Below are positions 28,736 to 38,040 of a stretch of 64,000 nt of DNA, piece by piece. Every line of letters begins with the position of its first letter. Position 1 is the stretch's first letter. The DNA lies in contig NZ_ULHE01000003.1 in the NCBI RefSeq assembly GCF_900519355.1, positions 124,001 through 188,000 of the forward strand, read 5' to 3'. The notes under the pieces are model-generated. The model did no database searches and was not told the origin of the DNA. It saw only the letters and a list, made by a program, of their open reading frames with translations. A program made the translations under genes and the position numbers. The stretch is from Corynebacterium lactis (GTDB lineage Bacteria; Actinomycetota; Actinomycetes; Mycobacteriales; Mycobacteriaceae).

Positions 28736-29554
28736 ATGACCACCGACTTTTCCGCAGACCTCTCCGCAGATCTCGCACTCGCCCAGAAGCTTGCCGACGC
28801 TGCCGACGTCCTCACCATGAGCCGCTTCGAGGCGGACAACCTCGTCGTCGAGTCCAAGCCGGACCTCACGCCGGTCTCCGACGCGGACATCGCCTGCGAG
28901 AAGGCCCTCCGCGACTTGCTTGGCCGAACCCGCCCGGACGACGACGTCCTCGGCGAGGAATTCGGCGGCGAGGCCACCTTCGAGGGCCGCCAGTGGATCA
29001 TTGACCCCATCGATGGCACCAAGAATTTCGTGCGCAACGTCCCAGTGTGGGCCACCCTCATTGCCCTGTTGGCGGATGGAAAGCCTGTGGTCGGCGTCGT
29101 CTCCGCCCCGGCTCTCGGCCGCCGCTGGTGGGCGGCGAAGGGCCAGGGCGCGTTCAAGCGCGTCCAGGTTGGCGGTCACGAGTCGACCCGCGCCATCTCC
29201 GTCTCCGCGGTCACGGACATCGCCGACTGCTCAATCTCCAACTCCTCGCTGACCGGCTGGGCCGACCGGGGCCTGCGGGAGAACTTCATTTCGCTTACCG
29301 ACGACGCCTGGCGACTGCGCGGCTTCGGTGACTTCTTCTCGTACTGCCTGGTCGCGGAGGGCGCCGTCGACGTCGCGGCGGAGCCGGAGGTTTCCCTGTG
29401 GGACCTCGCCCCGCTGGCAATCCTCGTCGAGGAGGCCGGTGGCCGCTTCACCTCCCTAGCGGGCGTCGACGGCCCGCACGGCGGCGATGCCGTCGCAACG
29501 AATGGGCACCTCCACGATGCCGTCGTCAAGCGAATTGGCGCTGGGCAGGACTAG
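28736..29554 (+). CDS. hisN: Histidinol-phosphatase, inositol monophosphatase-like type
   Basis: A 272-residue phosphatase with the HisN pattern: [53 protein letters not shown], and a C-terminal [16 protein letters not shown]. It dephosphorylates L-histidinol phosphate in histidine synthesis. HisN next to a second IMPase and prfB is the arrangement known in C. glutamicum, which supports the call over a plain inositol phosphatase. The start [21 protein letters not shown] carries a duplicated SADL unit. Two perfect 10-bp repeats (GACTAGACAG) span its stop codon. Confidence 0.9.
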   Translation: MTTDFSADLSADLALAQKLADAADVLTMSRFEADNLVVESKPDLTPVSDADIACEKALRDLLGRTRPDDDVLGEEFGGEATFEGRQWIIDPIDGTKNFVRNVPVWATLIALLADGKPVVGVVSAPALGRRWWAAKGQGAFKRVQVGGHESTRAISVSAVTDIADCSISNSSLTGWADRGLRENFISLTDDAWRLRGFGDFFSYCLVAEGAVDVAAEPEVSLWDLAPLAILVEEAGGRFTSLAGVDGPHGGDAVATNGHLHDAVVKRIGAGQD

Positions 29555-29570
29555 ACAGGACTAGACAGAA

Positions 29571-30521
29571 CTAAACGGCGCCGGCCGAGCGCTTGAGCGC
29601 GTGCCCCATGGGCACAATCTCGACGTCGACGATGCCGTGGTCACCGAGGCCGTCGATAAAGGCGATGGCGTCCGAGGCGCTGGGCAGGACGATGTTCGCC
29701 ATGATTTGGTGCTGCCCGCTGATAGCCGCGACGAAGCGAGTCTCGGGCAGGTTGCGCAGGTGGCGGCCGAGGTCTGCGATGTGGCCGGGACGCACGCGCA
29801 GCCAAATGTTGAGGTCTCCGGTCTGACTGAGGGCGTCCGGGTGAATGTCGGCCTCGAAGTAAAGGATTCCCGAGTCGATGAGCCGGCGCCGATGGCGGGA
29901 GACGGTCGCGGGGTCGAGCCCCAACTGCGAGGCAATCTCGGAGGCGGGCGTGCGGCCGTCCTTCGCATAGGCCGCGAGCAGCTGGCGGTCGACCTCGTCG
30001 ATGGTGTCTGCGCCGGAGACGACGGAGCCCGGCTCGCCCCACACCTCGAGGAGCTGGTGGACCTCGATGTCGCGCGCGGGCACGGAGGAGTGTAGCCGGA
30101 AGAGCAGGTCATCGTAGATGGAGGGCACGGTGACGACGCCGCAGATCAGCTCGCCGCGGTCGCGGGAGAGGCGCACCCAGCGGGTCGTCGGGAGTGTGGC
30201 CAGCTCGGAGGCAATCGGCCCCAGCCTGCCCGGCGCGCCGTGGATGCGCGCAATCCAGGCGATGCGCCCGCCAAAACCGGGAAGAGTACGACCGATGACG
30301 CGGACGATTTCCCTCTTCCGCAGCAGCTCGTAGCGCCGGGCGACGGTGCGTGGCGACACCCCGATTTCCTCAGCCCACGTCGACAGCGGCGCCGCCGGGG
30401 CACGGGAAATGGCCGCCAGCAAGGCCCGGTCGGACGCGTCGAGCCTATCGACGGCCCTGTCAACGGCCCTGTCGACGGCCCTGTCGATGGACTTATTCGC
30501 GACCTTCTTTTGTTGCGTCAC
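29571..30521 (-). CDS. Lrp/AsnC-type regulator with two HTH-AsnC modules
   Basis: A 316-residue protein built from two Lrp-like units: an HTH at about 25-70 (LDASDRALLAAI ... VSPRTVARRYELL) with a following RAM-like domain, and a second HTH at about 170-215 (IDEVDRQLLAAY ... LDPATVSRHRRRL) with a second domain. Double Lrp proteins occur in actinobacteria. The chosen GTG (30521) follows AAAAGGGGAA; a GTG at 30539 is also possible. It is divergent from an MFS transporter and amidohydrolase pair and likely controls it. A 12-bp tandem repeat encodes Asp-Arg-Ala-Val units in its N-terminus. Confidence 0.87.
   Translation of the reverse strand: MTQQKKVANKSIDRAVDRAVDRAVDRLDASDRALLAAISRAPAAPLSTWAEEIGVSPRTVARRYELLRKREIVRVIGRTLPGFGGRIAWIARIHGAPGRLGPIASELATLPTTRWVRLSRDRGELICGVVTVPSIYDDLLFRLHSSVPARDIEVHQLLEVWGEPGSVVSGADTIDEVDRQLLAAYAKDGRTPASEIASQLGLDPATVSRHRRRLIDSGILYFEADIHPDALSQTGDLNIWLRVRPGHIADLGRHLRNLPETRFVAAISGQHQIMANIVLPSASDAIAFIDGLGDHGIVDVEIVPMGHALKRSAGAV
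30451..30486 (-). repeat. Three 12-bp tandem repeats in the Lrp-like gene
   Basis: The unit ACGGCCCTGTC(A/G) occurs three times head to tail and adds four residues per copy (DRAV) before the first HTH. Copy number may vary between strains without shifting the frame. Confidence 0.9.
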
Positions 30522-30673
30522 ATTTCCCCTTTTCGACACAATTAGCCGTCATTTTTCGCTTTTTTGCCTTTTTATTGCACCCTACTACCTTATTTTGATT
30601 TCCACCTCCTAGGGTTACGCCGTCCCGGGTTGCCGTTCCCGATTGCAACGCTTGTAGAAATTTAGGGGAAAAT

Positions 30674-32089
30674 GTGAAAGATAAAGATACCGGCGCATCG
30701 GCGCTTATCGCGGTCGCCGCGTTCTCCTGCCTCGTGGTGACGCTACTGCAGTCCCTCGTCGTTCCGGCGATCCCGCGGTTCCCGTCCATCCTGGGCGCCA
30801 GCGCGACCACCGTCTCCTGGCTGGTCACCTCGACGCTGTTGACCGGTGCGATCGCGACCCCTGTCATCGGTCGCCTGGGCGACCTGCTGCCCCGCCGTCG
30901 CATGATGATCATCACGATGACGCTGGTCCTCGTCGGCTCGATCATCGCGCCACTGGGCGGCATCGCCACCGTCATCATTGGCCGCGCTCTGCAGGGCATG
31001 GGCACCGCCCTGATCCCAGTCGCCATGGCCGAGATGCGCTACAGCCTGCCGGGCCACCGCATCGGCGGGGCGCTCGCCCTGCTCAGCGCCATGCTGGGCA
31101 TCGGCGGCGGACTGGGCATCCCGCTCGGCGGCCTGATCCTCTCCTTCGTCGGATGGAAGGCGATGTTCTGGTTCGCCGCGATCATGTCGGCGATCTCCAT
31201 CGCTCTGATCGCCGCGTTCATCCCGGCGGACGAGTCCACCAACTCCGGCTCCTTCGACTACGCCGGCGCGGTCCTGCTCTCGCTCGGCCTGACCGCCGTC
31301 CTGACCGCCATCTCCCAGGGCGGCTCCTGGGGCTGGGGCAGGGCGCTGACGCTGGGACTCTTCGTCGCGGGCATCGTCGTCTTTATCGCGTGGGGCTACT
31401 ACGAGCTGCGCCAGGGCTCCCCGCTGGTCAACCTGCGCACCACCGCCGACCGCCCGATTCTGCTGACCAACATCGCGTCAATCCTCCTCGGCGTGCTGAT
31501 GTTCACCAACCTGCTCCTGACCACCCTGGAGCTGCAGAACCCGCTGGAGCAGGGCGGCTTCGCCTGGCCCGCCAGCGCCGCGGGCCTCGCCATGCTGCCC
31601 TCCGCGCTGTCCATGTTCGCCGTCGCCCCAATCAGCGCCCGCTTGGCCGCGAAGTACGGCGCCCGCATCGTGGTGACCACCGGCTCCGCCATCACCGCGC
31701 TCGGCTACATCGCGCGCCTGCTCTTCGAGCCCAACGGCGGCTTCGTGGTCGTGTGGGCCACAGTCGTCGCCATCGGCGTCGGCATCGGCTACGCGGGCCT
31801 TCCGATGATGATCGTCAAGTACGCCCCGGCACACGAGACTGGCTCCGCCAACGCCGTCAACGCGCTGATGCGCTCCATCGGTATGGCCGCGTCCTCCGCG
31901 ATGGTCGCCGCCATCACCGCGTCTCTCTCGGTCGTCCACGGCGCAGGCACCGTTCCGTCATCCGGCGCGCTGAACACCCTGGCGTCGATTAGCATCGCGA
32001 TGGGCGTCATCGCGACCGCCCTGTCCCTGGCAGCGCGCCGCAAGGGCGAGCCGGAGGTCGACCACAAGCGCACTGAGCTGAGGAAGTAA
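30674..32089 (+). CDS. MFS transporter (DHA2-type drug or metabolite exporter)
   Basis: A 471-residue protein with about 14 membrane helices, the DHA2 form of MFS. Family blocks are WLVTSTLLTGAIATPVIGRLGDLLPRRRM (motif A), IGRALQGMGTALIPVAMAEMR, and LSAMLGIGGGLGIPLGGLIL (motif C). The start is GTG at 30674 after TTAGGGGAA; the overlapping ATG two bases earlier is followed at once by a stop. It is two bases from the amidohydrolase gene, so the pair is one operon, probably under the divergent Lrp-like regulator. The transported compound is unknown, but a shared pathway with the hydrolase is plausible. Confidence 0.87.
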   Translation: MKDKDTGASALIAVAAFSCLVVTLLQSLVVPAIPRFPSILGASATTVSWLVTSTLLTGAIATPVIGRLGDLLPRRRMMIITMTLVLVGSIIAPLGGIATVIIGRALQGMGTALIPVAMAEMRYSLPGHRIGGALALLSAMLGIGGGLGIPLGGLILSFVGWKAMFWFAAIMSAISIALIAAFIPADESTNSGSFDYAGAVLLSLGLTAVLTAISQGGSWGWGRALTLGLFVAGIVVFIAWGYYELRQGSPLVNLRTTADRPILLTNIASILLGVLMFTNLLLTTLELQNPLEQGGFAWPASAAGLAMLPSALSMFAVAPISARLAAKYGARIVVTTGSAITALGYIARLLFEPNGGFVVVWATVVAIGVGIGYAGLPMMIVKYAPAHETGSANAVNALMRSIGMAASSAMVAAITASLSVVHGAGTVPSSGALNTLASISIAMGVIATALSLAARRKGEPEVDHKRTELRK

Positions 32090-32091
32090 AA

Positions 32092-33060
32092 ATGAGCATC
32101 CACTACGGGCCTGAAGACGCCATCGACACCCACGCCCACATCTTCCCGGCGGCCTACCTGGACTTCCTGGCCGCCCACGGCCGGCCGGAGGGCGAAATCG
32201 CCATTGCTCGCGGCCTAGGCGCCGACTCGACCGACGAGGAGCTGCGCTCGCGCATCGAGTGGATGGACCGCGCGGGCGTGGCCACGCAGATCATCGCCGT
32301 CACGCCACAGGTCCCCTCGCTTCCCGACGCCAGCGACTCCGCGACCGCGGCGCGCCTGGTCAACGATGAGTACGCCCGGATTGTCCGCGACTACGAGGGG
32401 CGCTTCCTCGCCTACGGTGCGCTGCCTCTGCCACACATCGATGAGACGCTGGCCGAGATCCCCTACATCTTCGACGAGCTCGGATTCGTGGGAGTGTCGA
32501 TCTCCACCGTGACGATGGACACCTTCTTCCTGAACGACCCCTCGCTGGATCCGGTGTGGGAGGCCCTGAACGAGCGCTCCGCAATCGTGAACATTCACCC
32601 GACCGGCTCCGGCGCCTGCTCGGAGATGATCAACGGCGCGAGCCTGGAGTGGGTCAACGGCGCCCCGGTGGAGGATGCGACCGCAACGTTGCAGCTGCTC
32701 AAGGCGGACGTGCCGCGGCGATACCCCAACATCACCTTCCACATCGCGCACCTCGGCGGCGACCTGCCCTTTATCGCCCGCCGCATCGAGGACAACTACG
32801 AGGACTGGCACGCCTTCGCGGCCTCCCCGATCCAGCAGATGCGGAAGATGTACTTCGACGCGGCGAACTTCCACGAGCCCTCGCTGCGCCTGGCGGCCGA
32901 GACCTTCGGCATCCGACAGATTCTGGGCGGCTCCGACTTCCCCTACTTCCAGGAGGACAAGTATGTCCGCGCCTTCTCCTACATCAGGGAGGCGAACCTC
33001 ACCCAGGAGGAAATCGACGCCGCGCTATTCGCCAACGCGCAGCGACTGTATGGGATCTAG
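32092..33060 (+). CDS. Amidohydrolase family protein (ACMSD-like metal-dependent hydrolase)
   Basis: A 322-residue TIM-barrel amidohydrolase of the PF04909 group. The metal-binding HxH is in AIDTHAHIFPAAYLDFL, a later His is in FHIAHLGGDLPF, and the conserved Asp is in ILGGSDFPYF. Relatives include aminocarboxymuconate-semialdehyde decarboxylase and gamma-resorcylate decarboxylase, so a decarboxylation or hydrolysis of an aromatic-derived acid is likely. Three TAG triplets at exact 10-base spacing cover its stop region. Confidence 0.85.
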   Translation: MSIHYGPEDAIDTHAHIFPAAYLDFLAAHGRPEGEIAIARGLGADSTDEELRSRIEWMDRAGVATQIIAVTPQVPSLPDASDSATAARLVNDEYARIVRDYEGRFLAYGALPLPHIDETLAEIPYIFDELGFVGVSISTVTMDTFFLNDPSLDPVWEALNERSAIVNIHPTGSGACSEMINGASLEWVNGAPVEDATATLQLLKADVPRRYPNITFHIAHLGGDLPFIARRIEDNYEDWHAFAASPIQQMRKMYFDAANFHEPSLRLAAETFGIRQILGGSDFPYFQEDKYVRAFSYIREANLTQEEIDAALFANAQRLYGI

Positions 33061-33076
33061 CTGGACCTAGCTGGGC

Positions 33077-33625
33077 TTAGCCGACCGGGTGCGCAATCAC
33101 GTCGTAGGGACGACCTTTGAACTCGAAGGTCGCGACCGATTGCCACCCGGTTTTCGCGTGCGCGGCCATCGAAGCCTCGTTGGTGTGTTCCACGAAGCCG
33201 ACGGCCCAGCGGTAGCCGGCCTCCTCCGATGCCGCCAAGCGAATGACCTCGTCCTTCATCGCACGAAGGACGCCACGGCCGCGGTGGCCCGCGTCGACGA
33301 CCCCGGGACCGTAGAGGAAGAAGTCCGTCAGGCCCGCTTCGCGCGCGGCCTCGACCGCCAACCCGGGAGGGCCCTGCTTGTACTCATCAGCGCCGGCGGT
33401 CAGCACGACGCCGACGCCGACGCCGTCGGCAAGCGCGACGACGGAGGCGGGACCTGCGACGCGACCGGAGATCATGTCGGCGTCGATGCGGCCCTGCACG
33501 AAGCCGCCGGTGCGCTGCTGCTCCTCGGTGAGGTTATCGCGGGCGTTGGCGGCGAAGATGGCAGCCGCCCAGTCGGTGTCCGCGGCGGTGAGGCGCCGGA
33601 CCTCGAGCGAATGCGCGGCGCCCAT
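33077..33625 (-). CDS. GNAT family N-acetyltransferase
   Basis: A 182-residue acetyltransferase. The acetyl-CoA loop is seen as GPGVVDAGHRGRGVLRAMKDEVIRLA (a V-x-x-x-x-R/H-x-x-G-x-G form), followed by AVGFVEHTNEASMAAHAKTGWQSVATFEFKGRPY, a typical GNAT C-terminal region. The ATG at 33625 shares its A with the arsR stop codon (TGATG), implying translational coupling. It is thus in the arsR transcript, but no arsenic link is known for this subgroup. ArsN-type acetyltransferases exist in arsenic operons and would be a possibility to test. Confidence 0.82.
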   Translation of the reverse strand: MGAAHSLEVRRLTAADTDWAAAIFAANARDNLTEEQQRTGGFVQGRIDADMISGRVAGPASVVALADGVGVGVVLTAGADEYKQGPPGLAVEAAREAGLTDFFLYGPGVVDAGHRGRGVLRAMKDEVIRLAASEEAGYRWAVGFVEHTNEASMAAHAKTGWQSVATFEFKGRPYDVIAHPVG

Positions 33626-34002
33626 CAGCAGCACTTTCCCATTTGACTGCTCTCCGCTATCGGAAGTTGGCGGCTGCCGTTGCCGACGTCTAGGATGCGG
33701 CGCAGCTCCGCGAAGGTCTCGGGGCTGACCTCGTGCAGGACCTCGCGCCCGATCTTCTTGCGCACCAGAAGTCCGACATCCGACATCTTCTTCAGGTGGT
33801 GAGACACCGTCGGCTGGCTAAGGCCCGACATTTTCGCCAGGTCATTGACCGTCGCGGGGACGCAGCCTGCCTGCGCAATCTGAGAGAGAATCTGCAGGCG
33901 CGCGGGTTGCGCGAGCGCCTTAAATAGCTCTGCGGCCGTGGCGGCTTCCTCGTCGGAGAGGGGACGCCCGCCCAGCGCGCAGCATGCGGAGAGTGCTTCC
34001 AT
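33625..34002 (-). CDS. arsR: ArsR-type arsenical resistance repressor
   Basis: A 125-residue winged-helix repressor. The HTH is in LAKMSGLSQPTVSHHLKKMSDVGLL, and the wing follows with RKKIGREVLHEV. Cys7-Cys8 near the N-terminus and Cys47 (QAGCVPATV) are 40 residues apart, the same spacing as the Cys15-Cys16-Cys55 As(III) site of C. glutamicum ArsR, rather than the CVC site of E. coli ArsR. It ends in a further Cys-Cys pair. It should bind a dyad between itself and the divergent acr3 gene and leave it when As(III) binds. Confidence 0.92.
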   Translation of the reverse strand: MEALSACCALGGRPLSDEEAATAAELFKALAQPARLQILSQIAQAGCVPATVNDLAKMSGLSQPTVSHHLKKMSDVGLLVRKKIGREVLHEVSPETFAELRRILDVGNGSRQLPIAESSQMGKCC

Positions 34003-34053
34003 GCAGTCGAGACTACACGCGCGAGCCCGAGGTCCTTACACAATTCAGCTCAC

Positions 34054-34069
34054 ATTGACGAACATCAAT
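34054..34069. promoter_or_regulatory. Probable ArsR operator
   Basis: ATTGACGAACATCAAT: a perfect inverted repeat ATTGA-6-TCAAT in the 88-bp gap between divergent arsR and acr3-arsC. It lies 21 bases before the acr3 ATG, where a repressor could block its promoter. Confidence 0.65.
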
Positions 34070-34090
34070 ACGTAGCCTAAAAATGAAGGC

Positions 34091-35571
34091 ATGCAGCACT
34101 CCGCGAAACTCTCCTTCCTCGACCGCTGGCTACCGGCCTGGATCGCCGCAGCCATGGCGCTCGGACTCTTGCTCGGCCGCGCGGTCCCATCCCTCACCCA
34201 CTGGCTTGCCGACGCCAAGGTCGCCACGATCTCGATCCCCATCGCGCTGGGGCTCCTGGTGATGATGTACCCGCCGCTGGCGAAGGTGCGCTACGACAAG
34301 ACCGGAAAGATCCTCGCCGACAAGCGCCTGATGAGCGTCACCGTCCTGCTCAACTGGGTCCTGGGGCCGGCCTGATGTTCGCGCTCGGCTGGATCTTCCT
34401 CGCCGACAGCCCGGAGCTGCGCACGGGCCTGATCATCGTGGGCCTGGCCCGCTGCATCGCCATGGTCCTGGTGTGGAACGACCTCTCCTGCGGAGACCAC
34501 GAGGTCGCGGCGGTGCTGGTGGCAGTCAACTCGCTGTTCCAGATCCTGATGTTCAGCGTCCTCGGCTGGTTCTACCTGCAGATCCTGCCCGGCTGGCTAG
34601 GCCTGGAGACCACCTCGGCGACCTTCTCGTTCTGGTCCATCGCAGCCTCCGTCATCGTATTCCTGGGCGTTCCCCTGGTCGCGGGGGCGCTGTCCCGCGT
34701 CGTCGGCGAGCGCACCCGCGGCCGCGACTGGTACGAGTCCAAGTTCCTGCCCGCGGTGTCCCCGTTGGCGTTGGCCGGGCTGCTCTACACCATCGTCCTG
34801 CTCTTCGCCCTGCAGTCCGAGCAAATCCTGGGCGCCCCGTGGACGGTGGCGAAGGTCGCGGTGCCACTGGTCGCGTACTTCATCATCATGTTTGCCATCG
34901 CCCTGACCACAGCAAAGGCCACGGGCATGGACTACGCGACGTCCGCCTCGGTCGCCTTCACCGCCGCCGGAAACAACTTCGAGCTGGCCATCGCCGTGGC
35001 CATCGGTACCTTCGGCCCGCTGTCCGGGCAGGCGCTGGCAGGCACGATCGGCCCGCTGATCGAGGTCCCCGTTCTGGTCGCCCTGGTCTACGTGATGCTG
35101 TGGCTGCGCCCGCGTCTCTTCCCCGGCGACACAGCCCTGCCTACGGCGCAAGCTCCGACACAGGCGCCGACCGTCCTCTACGTCTGCGTCGCGAACGCCG
35201 GAAAGTCTCAGATGGCCGAGGCGATCACGAAGGCAAAGTACGGCGACAGAATCCGGGCGTTCTCCGCCGGTGTCTCCCCCAAGACGAAGATCAACGCGCA
35301 GTCGGCCGCCTCCGTCGCCGAGATCGGAGCCTCCATGGAGGGCGCCACCCCGAAGGGGCTTGACGACGAGCTCCTGCGCAGCGCCGACCGTGTCGTCATC
35401 ATCGGCGCGGCAGCCCAGCTGGACTTCCCGGACGACGCCCGTGGCAGCCTCGAGCGCTGGATCACCGACGAGCCGTCGGAACGCGGAATCGAGGGGGCCG
35501 AGCGCATGCGGCTGATCCGCGACGATATCGCCAGGCGCGTCGACAAGCTGGCGGCGCAGCTGCTGGACTAG
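34091..35571 (+). pseudogene. acr3-arsC: Acr3 arsenite permease fused to ArsC arsenate reductase, interrupted by a one-base frameshift
   Basis: The first 94 codons are the start of an Acr3 permease ([21 protein letters not shown] ... [15 protein letters not shown]) and end in TGA; the next frame begins [20 protein letters not shown] and carries the rest of Acr3 ([30 protein letters not shown] with the essential Cys). Adding one base near 34,370-34,376 (GGCCTG to GGCCCTG, giving GPALMFAL) restores 493 codons. Residues from about 355 form a low-molecular-weight phosphatase-type ArsC domain ([18 protein letters not shown]-x5-K/S loop). A fused Acr3-ArsC of similar size is known in M. tuberculosis. 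It would reduce arsenate and export arsenite. The stop and restart overlap as TGATG. Confidence 0.88.
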
Positions 35572-35594
35572 CGAGGGCTAGCAGGGCCAGAAAC

Positions 35595-35910
<316 letters not shown>

Positions 35911-36003
35911 AAGGATACATCACACCCCACTTTGTGGGCGAAAATATCTAACTTATCCCCTAGATTAACCACAGGGTAGGTAGGTTCGGCTAACCTTTCT
36001 CGT

Positions 36004-36216
36004 ATGGGTAAGGCGAACTCCAAAAAGAAGCTCGACAAGAAGGCCGAGAAGCTTCTGCGCTTAGCGAGCGCGAAGCCGAAAGCAAAGTGCTGCCGGTCCA
36101 GGACAAGGTGCATGAAGTGCCCGGTTGTCATCCACAAGCTCCAGCGCGAAATCAACGCCGGAAACGTCAACCGCGACCACCTGCTCAAGGTCGTCGCGAA
36201 AGCGCGAAAGCGCTAA
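36004..36216 (+). CDS. Small Cys-rich, Lys-rich protein of unknown function
   Basis: A 70-residue basic protein. Residues 1-27 are Lys/Ala-rich (KKKLDKKAEKLLRLA); residues 29-40 hold four cysteines (KCCRSRTRCMKCPVV), which could form a small zinc site; the rest (KLQREINAGNVNRDHLLKVVAKARKR) looks helical. I do not recognise a characterised family. Its size and charge suggest an RNA- or ribosome-associated protein, but that is a guess. The 3' end overlaps the convergent membrane-protein gene by 31 bases. Confidence 0.6.
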   Translation: MGKANSKKKLDKKAEKLLRLASAKPKAKCCRSRTRCMKCPVVIHKLQREINAGNVNRDHLLKVVAKARKR

Positions 36217-36682
36217 CCAGCGCCACGACGGCGCCGATACCAGCAGTTAGCCCCATAACCAGGAAAAATAGGCCAGCCACCCACAGTCCCGTGCGGTCCT
36301 TCACCCCGGAAATCACAGCCCAGCCGAGCGAATATCCCGTCACTGCCGCCCACCACACCAGGATCGCGTTCGGATTCACCTCGCGGAGGCGATACACCGA
36401 CACCACAACAAGGACGACCATCGCCAGGCCGCTGGCGAACACCTGCAGTGCCGAATAGTTGAATTCCCCCGCGGGCATCCAGGACAGCGTCGCAAAGCAG
36501 ATGAGGAAGGCTGCCACGAACACGGCAACGACCGAACCGAAAGCCAGGCGAGCTTCGGACTTCTTCGCCAGCCACGTGGCAACACCCCAGGCCAGAGCAG
36601 TATGGACGGCCAGGACCAGCACGAAGGCAAGCAGGACCTCCAGCAGTGCAGAGACGGAAACAGTTGCCAGTAGGAACCTCAT
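36185..36682 (-). CDS. Small integral membrane protein
   Basis: A 165-residue protein with four clear hydrophobic segments (about 10-35, 50-70, 82-100, 105-160 including two helices) and short loops. It starts MRFLLATVSVSALLEVLL, which might be taken for a signal peptide but is the first helix. No family is recognised. It is on the minus strand 49 bases after the DUF5995 gene and may be co-transcribed with it. Confidence 0.65.
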   Translation of the reverse strand: MRFLLATVSVSALLEVLLAFVLVLAVHTALAWGVATWLAKKSEARLAFGSVVAVFVAAFLICFATLSWMPAGEFNYSALQVFASGLAMVVLVVVSVYRLREVNPNAILVWWAAVTGYSLGWAVISGVKDRTGLWVAGLFFLVMGLTAGIGAVVALVSAFALSRRP

Positions 36683-36731
36683 ACGTTCAGGCTACCCAGG
36701 TTCCGACCCAGGTTCCGGCCCACGTCCCGAG

Positions 36732-37643
36732 CTAGAAAGTTGCGCGCACCGGCGCTGCGGCAATAGCAGCATCGACGGACCGCCACTGAGCGTCCGCCGC
36801 AGCCCGAGATTGCGCACGGGACTCAGGGCGCGACATCCCCAGACCATTAGCGAAGGACATCGAGGAAAACGCCTGGTCCCCGATGCGCACTACCCCACCC
36901 CGCCCCTGTGGCCCAACGGGCACCGCGACCGCGGACCACAACGGCGCAAGATCAATGCGATAGACGGCCTTGGTGCGGGCGACGATTTCATCGTAAGTGT
37001 CGGCAATCGCGCCGACGATACGCAGGTACTCGCCATAGTTAACCGGCGCCGAGCCCGCATCCGCCACAGCCAGGGCGAGGTCGACGCTCAGATGCGCGTT
37101 ATAGCCGGCCAGCGCCGCGCGATCGACCGAATTAGCGTCACTACCGACACCGCCACCGCGCGCCAAGTCGAAGTAGCGCACCCAGTGCGCCGGTACCTCC
37201 CTGCCGCTAAATTCAGCGTGCACGGCGGAGAGATAACGGTAAACCAGGTTCGCGCTCAGCGCCCGCGCCCACTGCGAGGAATGCTCCTCGTACGGAAGCA
37301 CGGCCCGCGCCTCCACCAGATCGAGCCCCACACCAAAAACACCGCGCGCATCGCCTGCCGACGCCAGCAGGGCCGTCACCTGACGGGAGACCTCGGCGGC
37401 AGCACGGACGTCGTCAAGCGTGGCGCCGGGACCGGGCGGCGTCGGCGAGGCGTAGGGTGCGGTGAGCTCGGCGACGCGCGAGGACAGGTCAGGACTGACG
37501 GAGGTAGAAATACCGGTCGTGGCGACCTGCCCCATCGGCGCCGCGACGGCGAAGCCGGGCGCTGCTACTGGGACGAGGAACGCCATGCCAGCTACCGCGA
37601 AGGTAAGGGCACCCCTCACGGCTGGGAATCGGAAAATTGCCAT
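36732..37643 (-). CDS. Secreted DUF5995 family protein
   Basis: A 303-residue protein with a signal peptide (MAIFRFPAVRGALTFAVAGMAFLVPVAAPGFAVA-type, cleavage near AVAAP). The mature part has NLVYRYLSAVHAEFSGREVP and LAGYNAHLSVDLALAVADAG, the hallmarks of DUF5995, in which a YNAHxxxDL-type motif is conserved. The function is not known; it should act outside the membrane. The ATG at 37643 is chosen over an upstream TTG. It is the last chromosomal gene before the integrated element. Confidence 0.8.
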   Translation of the reverse strand: MAIFRFPAVRGALTFAVAGMAFLVPVAAPGFAVAAPMGQVATTGISTSVSPDLSSRVAELTAPYASPTPPGPGATLDDVRAAAEVSRQVTALLASAGDARGVFGVGLDLVEARAVLPYEEHSSQWARALSANLVYRYLSAVHAEFSGREVPAHWVRYFDLARGGGVGSDANSVDRAALAGYNAHLSVDLALAVADAGSAPVNYGEYLRIVGAIADTYDEIVARTKAVYRIDLAPLWSAVAVPVGPQGRGGVVRIGDQAFSSMSFANGLGMSRPESRAQSRAAADAQWRSVDAAIAAAPVRATF

Positions 37644-37998
37644 AGCGCACAAACCTCGAGACTAGGCGACGAGTTACAAATGTTGCTCATGTTACAGGTG
37701 TTGTTGCGCGATGGGGAAACTTACCAGGATTGATGGAGACATAAGCCATTATCAGCCAGGCCAATGCGCCAACCGCCCCTAGTGGAGGTCTTTAGCTAGG
37801 CTGAGGCCCTTAGTGAGCCGAGGCGATTAGTGCGAAACCGCGAATTCCCGGCTTGCGCTGAACCACAACGGCGTTGCCGCACATCTTTTGGCTCTTGGTT
37901 CAGGGCAACCTGTGATTTCGTCTGAAATCGCCGATTGCGAACGACCCCCATGTCGACATCTCGGCAAGCCCCTCCCCGCCACGTGTCCCAAACGCACG

Positions 37999-38032
37999 AA
38001 ACCCCCGATTCGCTTTCGCGAACCGAGGGTTT
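37999..38032 (-). terminator. Hairpin downstream of the tRNA 3' end
   Basis: AAACCCCCGATTCG and CGAACCGAGGGTTT form a long stem with few mismatches. On the minus strand it lies 8 bases past the tRNA 3' end and would end the original tRNA transcript. The rest of the 37,644-38,040 gap (about 400 bp) shows no gene that I can support. Confidence 0.65.
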
Positions 38033-38040
38033 GACTTAGT

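Noticed and set aside
34375..34377. Deliberate two-gene Acr3 split with TGATG coupling
   Set aside because: The break would fall in the middle of a conserved membrane segment (NWVLGPALMFAL), so a one-base loss is more likely.
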